From the NCBI GenBank assembly GCA_020636005.1, contig JACJYR010000009.1:1-40152 (forward strand): a stretch of DNA of 40,152 bases. Direction: 5' to 3'. The stretch's first letter is position 1, and each line of letters begins with the position of its first letter. The DNA comes from Lewinellaceae bacterium. GTDB taxonomy: Bacteria > Bacteroidota > Bacteroidia > Chitinophagales > Saprospiraceae. Both the position numbers and the translations under genes were made by a program. Under the pieces are notes generated by a model. The model ran no database searches. It was not told the origin of the DNA and saw only the letters and a program-made list of their open reading frames with translations. This document shows, in pieces, positions 14,964 to 22,805 of this stretch.

Positions 14964-15463
14964 TTAGCATACCGCGAAGGCGATAACTTTGCCGCTGAGG
15001 CTGTGGTATTCCAATTTGAAACCGGTTTGAGTGGCGGCTTTGGCAAAGGCATACCAACTTTCAAGGGCGAAGCCCAGGCTGAATTTTTGGATGGCGGCAT
15101 CGGTGAAGCCCCTGTTTCCGAAGTATTCCAATCCTACAGCGGGCAAGTTGCTTTGGAAGAATTTGAGGGCGAAGTCGTTGACGATAAATAGGCTTTCTTC
15201 TTCCTGTTGGGCTGCCAATTGTTCAGGGGGGGCTGTGTTAATTGTATTTCGATATGGTACTTCCGGGCGAGCCAACGCAAAGCTTCCGGGAAGGTGAAAC
15301 CTTCATGCTCCATCAGGAATATTGCCACATTTCCGCCTTTGCCGCAGCCGAAACATTTGAAAATATTGCGGGCGGGTGAGACGACGAACGAGGGCGTCTT
15401 TTCGTGGTGGAAGGGCAGAGGGCGGTAAGATTGGCGACGGAGCGTTTCAGCGGGTGTAATCAT
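14964..15463 (-). pseudogene. Decayed DnaG-type primase
   Basis: Two overlapping frames together spell parts of a Bacteroidota DnaG. The first (15463-15134) has the zinc-finger region PFHHEKTPSF, NIFKCFGCGKGGN and FPEALRWLARKYHIEI. The second (15275-14964) continues EEESLFIVNDFALKFFQSNL, LEYFGNRGFTDAAIQKFSLG and LSGKVIAFA. The protein lacks the N-terminus, and the first zinc ligand (normally CPFH) is replaced (LPFH). A frameshift occurs near 15230, a stretch before LSGKVIAF is missing, and there is no TOPRIM or helicase-binding part. It cannot be an active primase. It may derive from a plasmid primase or a duplicated chromosomal dnaG. Confidence 0.8.
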
Positions 15464-15804
15464 GTGATTGTTTTGTTAAAATTTTCGATAGGGTAGGGGT
15501 GCTGGGAAGAGAATTTTGCAGTCACGTAGGTTGCGGAAGTTGTTTCGGATGTGTGCATTGGCAATTTGGTTGATAACGATTGGGTTGTTGTAAAATTGTG
15601 GAAGTCGGGCTGTTATTATGGTTCATTTTATTGATTATCAGTTACTTATGCTGTTTTTCTGAAATTTTGATAATTCAATTTATGTTAACTTAAAGAAAAA
15701 ACCTTTAAAATCGCCCGCCTGCCTTTGTGGAAATGTGGCGCGGCTGCTTCAATGGACGGCTAGTCCGTTTCACCGGTAAATATGCCCTCCTGGCCCATAT
15801 AAAC

Positions 15805-15836
15805 TTGACTTAGACCGGTGGGCAGCTGCAATTTTG
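15805..15836 (+). promoter_or_regulatory. Possible promoter of the proline-rich small protein
   Basis: TTG at 15805-15807 and CAATTTTG at 15829-15836 approximate the Bacteroidota TTG-N19-21-TAnnTTTG promoter, 38 bases before the ATG at 15874. A CACCGGT...ACCGGTG inverted pair surrounds the upstream part. The rest of 15464-15873 holds one AT-rich motif copy (15690-15710) and no gene. Confidence 0.35.
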
Positions 15837-15873
15837 GGGTATCCTTTTTCATTATTAATAAAACCATTTTATC

Positions 15874-16062
15874 ATGATGAACATTCAAGAATCAAGCGTC
15901 CCTACCCCGCCACAGCTCCCCAAACCAACCCAAAAACCGGAACAGGCAAAGGCTTTAGCGCCGCCAGTGAGGCCCCTCCCTACCGCTATCGATCAACCCG
16001 TGAAGCAACCCCGCATTTACCCCAGGACCATCCCCCCCGACGAGGAAATTATTATCTGGTAG
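15874..16062 (+). CDS. Proline-rich small protein, unknown
   Basis: 62 residues, roughly one quarter proline, with no signal peptide or membrane helix. The body is a low-complexity Pro/Lys/Gln/Ala chain (TPPQLPKPTQKPEQAKA) and the tail is IYPRTIPPDEEIIIW. It has its own candidate promoter upstream and a clear terminator at 16119-16156, so it reads like a free-standing gene and not a chance frame. It could be a scaffold or secreted-peptide precursor, but nothing identifies it. A competing frame (15834-16208) overlaps the terminator and is not supported. Confidence 0.5.
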   Translation: MMNIQESSVPTPPQLPKPTQKPEQAKALAPPVRPLPTAIDQPVKQPRIYPRTIPPDEEIIIW

Positions 16063-16118
16063 CATTTGCTGCCGTTTTGTACCGAACAACAGAGAATAAG
16101 AGAGAGCGTGTTTTCATG

Positions 16119-16156
16119 ACAGCCTGCCACACTTGCGGCAGGCTGTACTTTTTTCA
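16119..16156 (+). terminator. Rho-independent terminator
   Basis: A perfect 10-bp stem ACAGCCTGCC/GGCAGGCTGT is followed by ACTTTTTTC. It lies 57 bases after the proline-rich small gene and closes the replicon-like segment. Confidence 0.8.
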
Positions 16157-16259
16157 TCGATACTTAACACAAAAGCCAAAGATTGCTGTCAAAAAAAGTG
16201 TGACCTGATCCACGGGCGTTGTCATTTCTTACATTAGAAACAACCTAAAATTAAAAGTC

Positions 16260-16727
16260 ATGATTTCGCTTAAAATCAATGAGCAAGACCTCAATCCGAG
16301 GCAGATACTCTACCGCCACGCCATCCAGCTCGGCCTGCTGACTGCCCTGATCATGGCAGTTTACGAACTGCTCATCCACTTCGCCCATTCCGACACCCTG
16401 GAGGGATTCCGAATCCTGAAATACATCATCCTGTTTGCCATGATCGGCTACGGGGGTCACCAGGCCCGGGCCTGGATAAGGAAGGAGCACCAGGCCGAGG
16501 ACAGCATGGCGTTCGGCATTGTCCTGTCGGTGTTTGCCGCCTTTGGGGTCATTGCCTTCGACAGCCTCATCAGCCTCTGCAACTACCACCTGGACATCAG
16601 CGACACCTTCCTGCCCATTGACGACGGGTTCAAGTTCGCCGTCAACGCGATGGCCACCTTTTGGGGCTGCCTGATTTTTGGGTTTCTTTCTTCCTTCATT
16701 TTCACCAATTACTACAAACGGATGTGA
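16260..16727 (+). CDS. Four-helix integral membrane protein, unknown
   Basis: 155 residues with four hydrophobic helices: LGLLTALIMAVYELLIHF, ILKYIILFAMIGYGG, MAFGIVLSVFAAFGVIAFDSLISL, and MATFWGCLIFGFLSSFIFTNYY at the end. The size and layout recall DUF4199-type small membrane proteins of Bacteroidota, but the match is only by pattern. It starts 103 bases after the terminator of the preceding gene and precedes a sigma-factor fragment. Confidence 0.7.
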   Translation: MISLKINEQDLNPRQILYRHAIQLGLLTALIMAVYELLIHFAHSDTLEGFRILKYIILFAMIGYGGHQARAWIRKEHQAEDSMAFGIVLSVFAAFGVIAFDSLISLCNYHLDISDTFLPIDDGFKFAVNAMATFWGCLIFGFLSSFIFTNYYKRM

Positions 16728-16750
16728 TCCGTTTGAAAAAAGCCAACGCC

Positions 16751-16882
16751 ATGTCCAACAACATAGATTCGTTATTGGTCAAACATTCCCCCAGCCTCCG
16801 CCAAACAGCGTTCTTCCTTACCAAAAACAGCGACAGGTCGGACGACCTCTTCCAGGAAACGGCCGAGCGGATCAAATGCCTT
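16751..16882 (+). pseudogene. N-terminal fragment of an ECF sigma factor
   Basis: The frame starting MSNNIDSLLVKHSPSLRQTA and continuing FFLTKNSDRSDDLFQETAERI matches the region 2.1-2.2 start of ECF sigma factors (aspartates then Q-E-T). Immediately after this the resemblance ends and the frame runs on into the next lipoprotein gene. Only about 44 codons remain, so it is a relic. Confidence 0.6.
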
Positions 16883-16969
16883 CCTCAAGCTTTTGCCCAA
16901 ATTGTGACCTTTCACGCTTTCGCCATCTTTTTACAACAGCATTTTTTCCACCAATCAAAAATTCGCCTA

Positions 16970-17650
16970 ATGAAAAAGTACATCCTGTTTGCGGCTATGT
17001 TCGCCATGTTCATGGCCTGCAAAAATGAAAAAAACACAACGGCACAGACGGACGATGACGATGTCCCGGTAGTCGCCGAAGAAAGCGAAGTGGACGTCGA
17101 TCCCAATGCGACCGACCTTGATTTTGCAGCGGCCATTGCCGCCTACCGGAAAAAAGATTTTGAAACGGCCTCCAAGTACATCACCACGGCCCTGGACGAC
17201 CTGAAAAAGGAAGCGGCCCCCACGGATGCCAAATCCAAAAAGCAACTGGAGCAGACCGAAACCGCCATGCGCTCGTTGGCCGAACAAGTGAAAAGCGGCA
17301 GCGTAAAAAGCGAGGCAGAATTGCAGGAACTCTTTGCCCATGCGGACATGCTGAGTGCCCATCATTACTTTGAACTCACCGAGACGTATGCCATGAACGC
17401 CCCCGAAAAAACGGAAGGGTTTTACCAAAAAGCCCTGGAGCGGATGGAAAGGGCCAACCGGAAACTCGAAGGTGAGACAAAAGCCGAGTGCAACACCATC
17501 ATCGGCGATGTAAAAACCGACCTGGCCAGTGGCGACCAAAAAGCCGAAAAAATCGGCGATGCCGCCGGGGCAAGGGTTATCTCCATTGAAAAGTGGCTGG
17601 CAGCACACGCCAAAAAAATGGGCATCAAGCCGCCGCCATACGTGGAATAA
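16970..17650 (+). CDS. Lipoprotein with helical repeat domain, unknown
   Basis: 226 residues. A lipoprotein signal (MKKYILFAAMFAMFMAC, cysteine 17) is followed by an acidic Asp/Glu-rich linker and a mainly helical body rich in Lys, Ala and Glu. Helix pairs such as AIAAYRKKDFETASKYITTAL and AHHYFELTETYAMNAPEKTE suggest TPR-like packing. It ends WLAAHAKKMGIKPPPYVE. It is probably anchored in an envelope membrane. The frame is open far upstream, but the ATG at 16970 gives the signal peptide, so the upstream part (a sigma-factor relic) is excluded. A long hairpin follows the stop. Confidence 0.75.
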   Translation: MKKYILFAAMFAMFMACKNEKNTTAQTDDDDVPVVAEESEVDVDPNATDLDFAAAIAAYRKKDFETASKYITTALDDLKKEAAPTDAKSKKQLEQTETAMRSLAEQVKSGSVKSEAELQELFAHADMLSAHHYFELTETYAMNAPEKTEGFYQKALERMERANRKLEGETKAECNTIIGDVKTDLASGDQKAEKIGDAAGARVISIEKWLAAHAKKMGIKPPPYVE

Positions 17651-17671
17651 ATTTAGAAAATGAGGTAAAAA

Positions 17672-17721
17672 AAAGTTGATGAGGGTTGATATGGGTTTAT
17701 ATATCAACCCTCATCAACTTT
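17672..17721. repeat. 21-bp perfect inverted repeat with GGGTTGATA units
   Basis: Arms at 17672-17692 and 17701-17721 pair without mismatch around an 8-base loop. The unit GGGTTGATATGGGTTTATA (17683-17701) recurs with one difference at 35258-35276. It follows the lipoprotein stop and overlaps the possible start of the peptidase gene. Confidence 0.75.
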
Positions 17722-18534
17722 ATAAACTCCTATCAACCCTTTCAAGATTTGCCAACTCCCAAACTCATCGCCTTCCTCTTCCTCCTCCTGCTCATCCCCG
17801 TGGCATGGTGGTTTTTGTTTTTTTACAGGAAAAAACGAAAAGACCAACTATTCCCGCCCGGCTGGAAAGCTATCTTGGAAAAAGAAGTTACTTTTTACCG
17901 CCACTTACCGGAAGCGAAACGCATACGCTTCGAGCAGGACATTCAGCAGTTTTTGGAGGAAACCCAAATCACGGGCGTGGGCACGCAGGTGGACGACACC
18001 GACCTGATGCTCGTGGCAGCCAGTGCCGTCATCCCGCTGTTCGGTTTCCCGGACTGGCGCTACCGCGACCTCAACGAAGTGCTGCTCTACGATGGCGCTT
18101 TCAATGAAGATTACGAAACCCGGCAAGGCGAGGAACGCGACATCCTCGGCATGGTGGGCGAAGGCAGCATGAACCGCATGATGATTTTGTCAAAACCCGC
18201 CCTGCGGAAGGGTTTTGCAAACCCCAACTCCCCGCACAATGTGGGCATCCACGAGTTCGTCCACCTGCTCGATAAGGCGGACGGGGCCACCGATGGCATT
18301 CCCGAAACCTTTCTCCAACAGCCCTACCTCATCCCCTGGACGAAAATGATGCACCGGGAAATCCAGGCCATCAAAGCAGGGCATTCCGACATTGATGTTT
18401 ACGGCAGCACCAACGAGGCGGAGTTTTTCAGCGTGGTGAGCAAGTATTTTTTCCAGCAGCCACACCTGCTGGAAAAGCACCACCCGGAATTGTTTGCCTT
18501 GCTGGAAAAGATTTTCAAGCAAGATTTGTCCTGA
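17686..18534 (+). CDS. MtfA-like zinc peptidase (M90)
   Basis: 282 codons at the longest. One membrane helix near residues 27-47 (LIAFLFLLLLIPVAWWFLFFY) is followed by the MtfA domain: FPPGWKAILEKEVTFYRHLP, AASAVIPLFGFPDWRY, and the zinc motif HEFVH (H189-E190-H193) in VGIHEFVHLLDKADG. A further metal-site helix occurs at TNEAEFFSVVSKYFF. MtfA of E. coli is an aminopeptidase linked to Mlc titration. The start is uncertain: the frame begins with a TTG inside the 21-bp hairpin, and another TTG at 17749, just before the membrane helix, is equally possible. A small membrane protein and an EEP hydrolase follow closely. Confidence 0.9.
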   Translation: MIWVYISTLINFINSYQPFQDLPTPKLIAFLFLLLLIPVAWWFLFFYRKKRKDQLFPPGWKAILEKEVTFYRHLPEAKRIRFEQDIQQFLEETQITGVGTQVDDTDLMLVAASAVIPLFGFPDWRYRDLNEVLLYDGAFNEDYETRQGEERDILGMVGEGSMNRMMILSKPALRKGFANPNSPHNVGIHEFVHLLDKADGATDGIPETFLQQPYLIPWTKMMHREIQAIKAGHSDIDVYGSTNEAEFFSVVSKYFFQQPHLLEKHHPELFALLEKIFKQDLS

Positions 18535-18576
18535 AAAAATGTGACCGCCCTTCTATCCCCTGTCTTTTCCAGAAAA

Positions 18577-18762
18577 ATGCAACTCAACAAATATAATCTT
18601 CACCTGGCGCTTTCTTACCTCGCTATTGCCGTGGTGACAATGGCGTCCATCTTTGCCTATACAACCAGGAACTGGCGATTTGGCGAAGTGACCGTGGGTG
18701 TCGGTTTCCTGCTGCTGGCCCTGTTATTTTTCCTAAGCCCGAAGGATGATTCGGACGATTAA
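18577..18762 (+). CDS. Small two-helix membrane protein
   Basis: 61 residues starting at the ATG at 18577. Two hydrophobic helices (LALSYLAIAVVTMASIFAY and VTVGVGFLLLALLFFL) are joined by a short polar turn, with an acidic tail DDSDD. I recognise no family. It lies 42 bases after the MtfA-like gene and 12 bases before the EEP gene, so it is likely cotranscribed. Its membrane topology suggests an accessory role to one of these (inference only). Confidence 0.65.
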   Translation: MQLNKYNLHLALSYLAIAVVTMASIFAYTTRNWRFGEVTVGVGFLLLALLFFLSPKDDSDD

Positions 18763-18774
18763 CTATTTCAAAAT

Positions 18775-19842
18775 ATGCCGCTGTACAAAAACCTCGACCC
18801 GGCAACGCCGGCCGGCAAGCGCACCATTGAGCGCCTGCTGCAATTGCGCCAGCAACTCAACACTGAAATACCAGAAAAATCGGCGGAAAAAACCCTCCTG
18901 CTCGCCACCTGGAACATCCGGGAGTTCGACTCGCCTGCCTACGGAGACCGCATCCCGGAAGCGTTTCACTACATTGCCGAAATCGTTGCCCGGTTCGACC
19001 TCATCGCCATCCAGGAGGTGCGGCAAGACTTGAAGGCATTAAATCAATTGATGGATCTGCTCGGTGAGCATTGGGACTGCGTATTTTCGGACGTGACGGA
19101 GGGGACGCAGGGCAATGGCGAGCGCACGGCCTTTGTTTTTGACAAAAGGAAAATTCAGGCGGGCGGCTTGGCGGGGCAGTTGGTTTTGCCCCCCATCGAG
19201 ACCAAAGATGCACAGGGGAAAACCATCTATCAGCCTGTCAACCAAATCGTCCGCACGCCGTTGGTGGTAGGTTTTAAAATTGGCTGGTCGGACTTTATCC
19301 TCACCACCGTACATATTATTTATGGAGAAGACATGGCCAACTCACCTGCCCGTATCGAAGAAATCCGGCAAGTGGCGCAGGCATTGAAACGGCGCAGCGA
19401 AGACCCTTTTGAATGGTCGAGAAACCTCATCCTGCTGGGCGATTTCAATATTTTCGATACCAGCGACGAAACGCTGAAAGTCATCACCGATGCGGGTTTC
19501 GTTATCCCGCCGGAGTTGCAGCAGTTGCCGTCGAATGCCCTGCAGAACAAGTTTTATGACCAAATCGCTTTCAAAATCCGCCCCGACCGATTCGGCACAA
19601 CGGGCAAGGCGGGTGTTTTTAATTATTATAAAACAGTCTTCACCCCGCAGGACGAAAGCACCTATGCCCCTGACATGGGTAAAGCCTACCTGACTACCGG
19701 CGACGGCAAGCAGCGGCAAAACCCATCGCTGTATTACCTCAACTATTGGCGCACCTTCCAGATGAGCGACCACCTGCCCATGTGGGTCGAACTGAAAGTG
19801 GATTATTCGGACGAGTACCTGGAGCGGAAGCTATCTTCGTAA
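18775..19842 (+). CDS. Endonuclease/exonuclease/phosphatase-family hydrolase
   Basis: 355 residues of the EEP fold. The metal and catalytic motifs appear in order: LATWNIREF (Asn), DLIAIQEVRQD (metal Glu), TVHIIYG, LLGDFNIF (Asp/Asn), and the C-terminal SDHLPMWVEL (Asp-His). It has no signal peptide, so it is probably cytosolic. EEP enzymes cleave phosphodiester bonds in DNA, RNA, lipids or small molecules; sequence alone does not choose between them. The ATG at 18775 is twelve bases after the small membrane protein gene. Confidence 0.88.
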   Translation: MPLYKNLDPATPAGKRTIERLLQLRQQLNTEIPEKSAEKTLLLATWNIREFDSPAYGDRIPEAFHYIAEIVARFDLIAIQEVRQDLKALNQLMDLLGEHWDCVFSDVTEGTQGNGERTAFVFDKRKIQAGGLAGQLVLPPIETKDAQGKTIYQPVNQIVRTPLVVGFKIGWSDFILTTVHIIYGEDMANSPARIEEIRQVAQALKRRSEDPFEWSRNLILLGDFNIFDTSDETLKVITDAGFVIPPELQQLPSNALQNKFYDQIAFKIRPDRFGTTGKAGVFNYYKTVFTPQDESTYAPDMGKAYLTTGDGKQRQNPSLYYLNYWRTFQMSDHLPMWVELKVDYSDEYLERKLSS

Positions 19843-19902
19843 GTTGAAATCAATGGTTTTGTGTGTGTGACTTTCCTTTTTTCTATTTTCCTTTTTGAAA
19901 AA

Positions 19903-20097
19903 ATGCAAAACACCGTTTTTACCGTCCTCATCTTGTACCTGCTCGCTGGCTGCGGCGAGCCAGTGGAACAAACTGAAGCACCCCCCGCACCAAAAGATGC
20001 GTTGATTTTTGCCGTCATCGGCGACTATGACAGGCCCGGCAAAGCTGTTTTTTTATCTCATCAATGGCCTGAGCGGGGGCGCCCTTTTTTCAGGTAG
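19903..20097 (+). pseudogene. Remnant of a secreted metallophosphoesterase
   Basis: From the ATG at 19903 a lipoprotein-like signal ends LLAGCGEP, then after a Pro-rich linker the calcineurin-type start ALIFAVIGDYD appears (usually GDYG). The frame then breaks. In another frame near 20050-20090 the sequence reads FYLINGLSGGALFSG, resembling the C-terminal part of the same phosphoesterase group (YLVNGLGG). The middle with the metal-binding motifs is missing, so this is an internally deleted relic. Confidence 0.6.
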
Positions 20098-20190
20098 GCC
20101 ATGTGACCCCGGTGGATGAGGTTGTCTTTTCCCCGAAAATGAAAGAGCCTGATTTTTAAAAGGCCAATCAGTATATATAAATCAATCAAG

Positions 20191-20703
20191 ATGAAACAGA
20201 TGATTTTCTTTTTTGCCTTGCAGCTTACGGCTGTTTCCATTTGGGCGCAGCCTGGCTACCAAGTGGTGGAAGGCCCCCATTGGCTGGGCAAGAAATTCGT
20301 GAACGCCTACACCATCAACGTTTTGAATGCCAACCCAGATGATTTGGCGCAGGCCTGGTCGGCCAAACTGCTGAAAGCGGGCGGGCAAAAAATCGAAACC
20401 CAGGACGGCCAGGTGTACCATTGCCAAAACGTGGGCTTCCCTGCCTTGAGCGAAAAACCTGTGGAAGTGTTTTTCCAAACTTATGGCGACGGGGCAACGG
20501 GTGCATACCTCACGGTTTGGCTGAAACAGGGCGAGCACTACCTTTCCACCAAAGGCAATTCGGCGGCTTTTATGCCCATTTCCAGGTTGTTGATCCAGTT
20601 TTCTTTTGACCTGGAAGACCAGATGAGGGTCCAGAACAGAAAGGATGACATCGAGCGGGCCAATGACCTATTCCCAAACCAGCCATCCAAGACCAAGGGG
20701 TAA
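20191..20703 (+). CDS. Secreted protein, unknown
   Basis: 170 residues. A clear signal peptide (MKQMIFFFALQLTAVSIWAQ) precedes a mature domain with no family I recognise. It starts PGYQVVEGPHWLGKKFVNAY, has alternating strand-like segments (VEVFFQTYGDGATGAYLTVWL) and ends in a charged helix (EDQMRVQNRKDDIERANDLF). It is probably periplasmic or secreted. The upstream region is the phosphoesterase relic and the downstream region a DedA relic, so it stands alone in a decayed stretch. Confidence 0.75.
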   Translation: MKQMIFFFALQLTAVSIWAQPGYQVVEGPHWLGKKFVNAYTINVLNANPDDLAQAWSAKLLKAGGQKIETQDGQVYHCQNVGFPALSEKPVEVFFQTYGDGATGAYLTVWLKQGEHYLSTKGNSAAFMPISRLLIQFSFDLEDQMRVQNRKDDIERANDLFPNQPSKTKG

Positions 20704-20724
20704 AACCAAATTAATTGCAGTGAT

Positions 20725-20977
20725 ATGTTCAGCCACCTATACCACCTGCTTTACCATCTGGACGGCACCCTCCTCCAGGTGATCCATCCATTCGGCCGGC
20801 TGACCTATCTGTTGTTATCTACCTTGGTTTTTTGTGAAACGGGGCTGGTGGTCACGCCCTTCCTGCCGGGCGACGGGCGTCGTGTCGGCTGCGGGGCCGC
20901 TCAATCTGGGGGCAGTACTGGCGGTACTTTTTTTTGCGGCCTTCCTGGGCAACCTCACCAATTATTACAACAATGAC
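20725..20977 (+). pseudogene. Frameshifted N-terminal fragment of a DedA-family membrane protein
   Basis: The frame from 20725 spells HLYHLLYHLDGTLLQVI and LVFCETGLVVTPFLPGD, the conserved DedA N-terminus. It then slips to another frame, where AAGPLNLGAVLAVLFFAAFLGNLTNYY continues the family pattern. A single-base shift after PGD separates the two. The rest of the roughly 200-residue protein is absent, replaced by the start of the next gene. Confidence 0.75.
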
Positions 20978-21620
20978 CATAAGCAATCAACGCTGGATAT
21001 GGGCAGCCATCGCCGCCTGCTGGCTTTTTTTCCTGCTCGAAACAGGCACGGATATATGGTTCGGCTCCCAGTTCCCCGGCTACGACTGGAAGAAGGAGTC
21101 GCTCAGTTATATGGGGCAGGCCGGCAGCCCGATAGAGGGTTGGGTAACTGCCTGGGGGGTTGGGTTCAGCCTGCTGTTGTTGCTTTTTTCGGTTGGCTTT
21201 TATAAAACTTTCAAACAGCACCAATGGGTAAGCGTGGCCACGGCCATGATAGTGGTATATGGCCTGGGCGAGGGTATCGGTTCCGGCCTCTTTCCCATTA
21301 ATCCGCCGGGCACTCCCATGACGGCGGACGGTTTTTTGCACAACCTGTTCAGCGGTATCGGGGATGCGGCCATTGTGTTGCTGCCCCTTGTATTGATGGG
21401 GGTCTTCCCCAAAAAAACATACGCCGCTTTCAGGAAATACCTGTGGTCGGTGGTGGGCATTGGTCTGCTGATGGCTTCATTTTTCCTCATTGCCAAATAT
21501 TTTGCGCCCGATAATTTCATTTTGCATTTCAAAGGAGTGTGGCAGCGCCTGTACATATTGAACTACCATTCGATGTTGGTGTTTTTGTCTTTGCTAATGA
21601 AACGGTTTATAAACCATTAA
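20973..21620 (+). CDS. DUF998-like integral membrane protein
   Basis: 215 residues starting at the ATG at 20973 (MTISNQRWIWAAIAACWLFF). Six hydrophobic helices are visible, with the conserved extracytoplasmic loop DWKKESLSYMGQAGSPIEGWVT after helix 1 and SGLFPINPPGTPMTADGFLHNLFSGIGD between helices 3 and 4. These match the DUF998 family pattern. Function is unknown. Its start overlaps the end of the DedA relic by a few bases. MsrBA begins nine bases after its stop, so the two are probably cotranscribed. Confidence 0.82.
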   Translation: MTISNQRWIWAAIAACWLFFLLETGTDIWFGSQFPGYDWKKESLSYMGQAGSPIEGWVTAWGVGFSLLLLLFSVGFYKTFKQHQWVSVATAMIVVYGLGEGIGSGLFPINPPGTPMTADGFLHNLFSGIGDAAIVLLPLVLMGVFPKKTYAAFRKYLWSVVGIGLLMASFFLIAKYFAPDNFILHFKGVWQRLYILNYHSMLVFLSLLMKRFINH

Positions 21621-21629
21621 AAGAAAATC

Positions 21630-22673
21630 ATGAAAATCACCACCATCATTCTCGCCTTCACGGCCCTGCTCTTTTCCTGCCACACCGGTGTGCCCAAATC
21701 GGAAAAAACAGGCGCCCAGTTCCCGGAAGCCAGGCCCGCCAGCGAGTGGCAGAAAATCCTCAGCCCCGAAGCCTATGAAATCATGGTCAACAAGGGGACG
21801 GAACCGCCCTTTAAAAACGCCTATTACGACAACCACGAAAAAGGGGTGTACGTGAGCGCCGCCACGGGCGAGCCGCTGTTCAGCTCGGACGACAAGTTCG
21901 ACTCCGGCACCGGCTGGCCCAGTTTTTCCAAGCCCATCAAGGACGGTGTGGTCGTTTGGGTGAAAGACAACAGCCTCGGCATGTCGAGGGACGAAGTGAT
22001 CGAACAGGCAACGGGGCTGCACCTCGGCCATGTGTTCGACGACGGGCCTGCACCGACCCACCTGCGTTACTGCATCAACTCCGCCGCCCTTAAGTTTGTG
22101 GAAAATGGGACAGCCAGTACCACCTCTGCCCCGGAGGGGACGGCAAAGGCCTATTTTGCCAGCGGCTGCTTCTGGTGCGTGGAAGCTGTTTACGAAAGTG
22201 TAAAAGGCGTGAAAGAGGTCATTTCCGGCTATGCGGGCGGCCACACCGAAAACCCGACCTACGAGCAGAGCAACACCGGCAGGACGGGCCATGCCGAATC
22301 CGTCGAGGTCATTTACGACCCCTCGGTGGTGAGTTTCAGCACCTTGGTGGACGTATATTTTGGCTCGCAGGATCCTATGCAGGTAAATGGGCAGGGGCCA
22401 GACCGCGGATCGCAGTACCGCTCCATTATTTTTTACCAAAACGACGCGGAGAAGAAAATCATCGAGGAAAAAAAGGCGGCGCTCGCCCAGCAACTGGGCG
22501 CCACTATTGCCGCCGAAGTGAAGCCGTTTGAAAAGTTCTGGCGTGCCGAGGATTACCACCAGAATTATGAAAAACAGCACCCCGAAAACCCTTATATCCA
22601 AAACGTTTCCATTCCACGGCTGAACCGTTTCAAAAAGAAATTCCCGGAGCTGTTGAAAGAAGGCTCGCATTAA
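21630..22673 (+). CDS. msrAB: Bifunctional peptide methionine sulfoxide reductase MsrB-MsrA, lipoprotein
   Basis: 347 residues. A lipoprotein signal with cysteine 17 (LLFSC) places it in the envelope. The MsrB domain comes first (about 38-155), with DSGTGWPSFSKPI, HLGHVFDDG and catalytic C148 in RYCINSAAL; it lacks the CxxC zinc pairs found in many MsrB. The MsrA domain follows (about 170-330), with catalytic C180 in GCFWCVEAVYE, then SGYAGGHTENPTYE, TGHAESVEV, and the family end YHQNYEKQHP. Together they repair both R- and S-methionine sulfoxides in exported proteins, using thioredoxin-like donors. A strong terminator follows. Confidence 0.97.
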   Translation: MKITTIILAFTALLFSCHTGVPKSEKTGAQFPEARPASEWQKILSPEAYEIMVNKGTEPPFKNAYYDNHEKGVYVSAATGEPLFSSDDKFDSGTGWPSFSKPIKDGVVVWVKDNSLGMSRDEVIEQATGLHLGHVFDDGPAPTHLRYCINSAALKFVENGTASTTSAPEGTAKAYFASGCFWCVEAVYESVKGVKEVISGYAGGHTENPTYEQSNTGRTGHAESVEVIYDPSVVSFSTLVDVYFGSQDPMQVNGQGPDRGSQYRSIIFYQNDAEKKIIEEKKAALAQQLGATIAAEVKPFEKFWRAEDYHQNYEKQHPENPYIQNVSIPRLNRFKKKFPELLKEGSH

Positions 22674-22679
22674 AATGTT

Positions 22680-22720
22680 GGAAAAGGAAGGTAGCTCCTG
22701 AAGGAGCCACCTTCTTTTCC
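22680..22720 (+). terminator. Terminator after msrAB
   Basis: GAAGGTAGCTCC, loop TGAA, then GGAGCCACCTTC with one mismatch. The outer GGAAAAG/CTTTTCC bases extend the stem, giving a long A/T-ended hairpin seven bases after the stop. Confidence 0.75.
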
Positions 22721-22805
22721 TATGCAGGAGTTATTGAGATTCCATTCCCGCAACACAAGGGGGGGCCGAAGCAAATTGAAAAACAGGGGCCTAAAAACAA
22801 CCGAC

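Noticed and set aside
15834..16208. 124-codon plus-strand frame
   Set aside because: It overlaps the better-supported 62-codon gene and reads through its terminator.
16661..16969. Long N-terminal extension of the lipoprotein gene
   Set aside because: The extension is the sigma-factor relic plus unrelated sequence; the signal peptide begins at 16970.
21594..22670. 358-codon minus-strand frame
   Set aside because: Antisense to msrAB, whose own domains are unmistakable.
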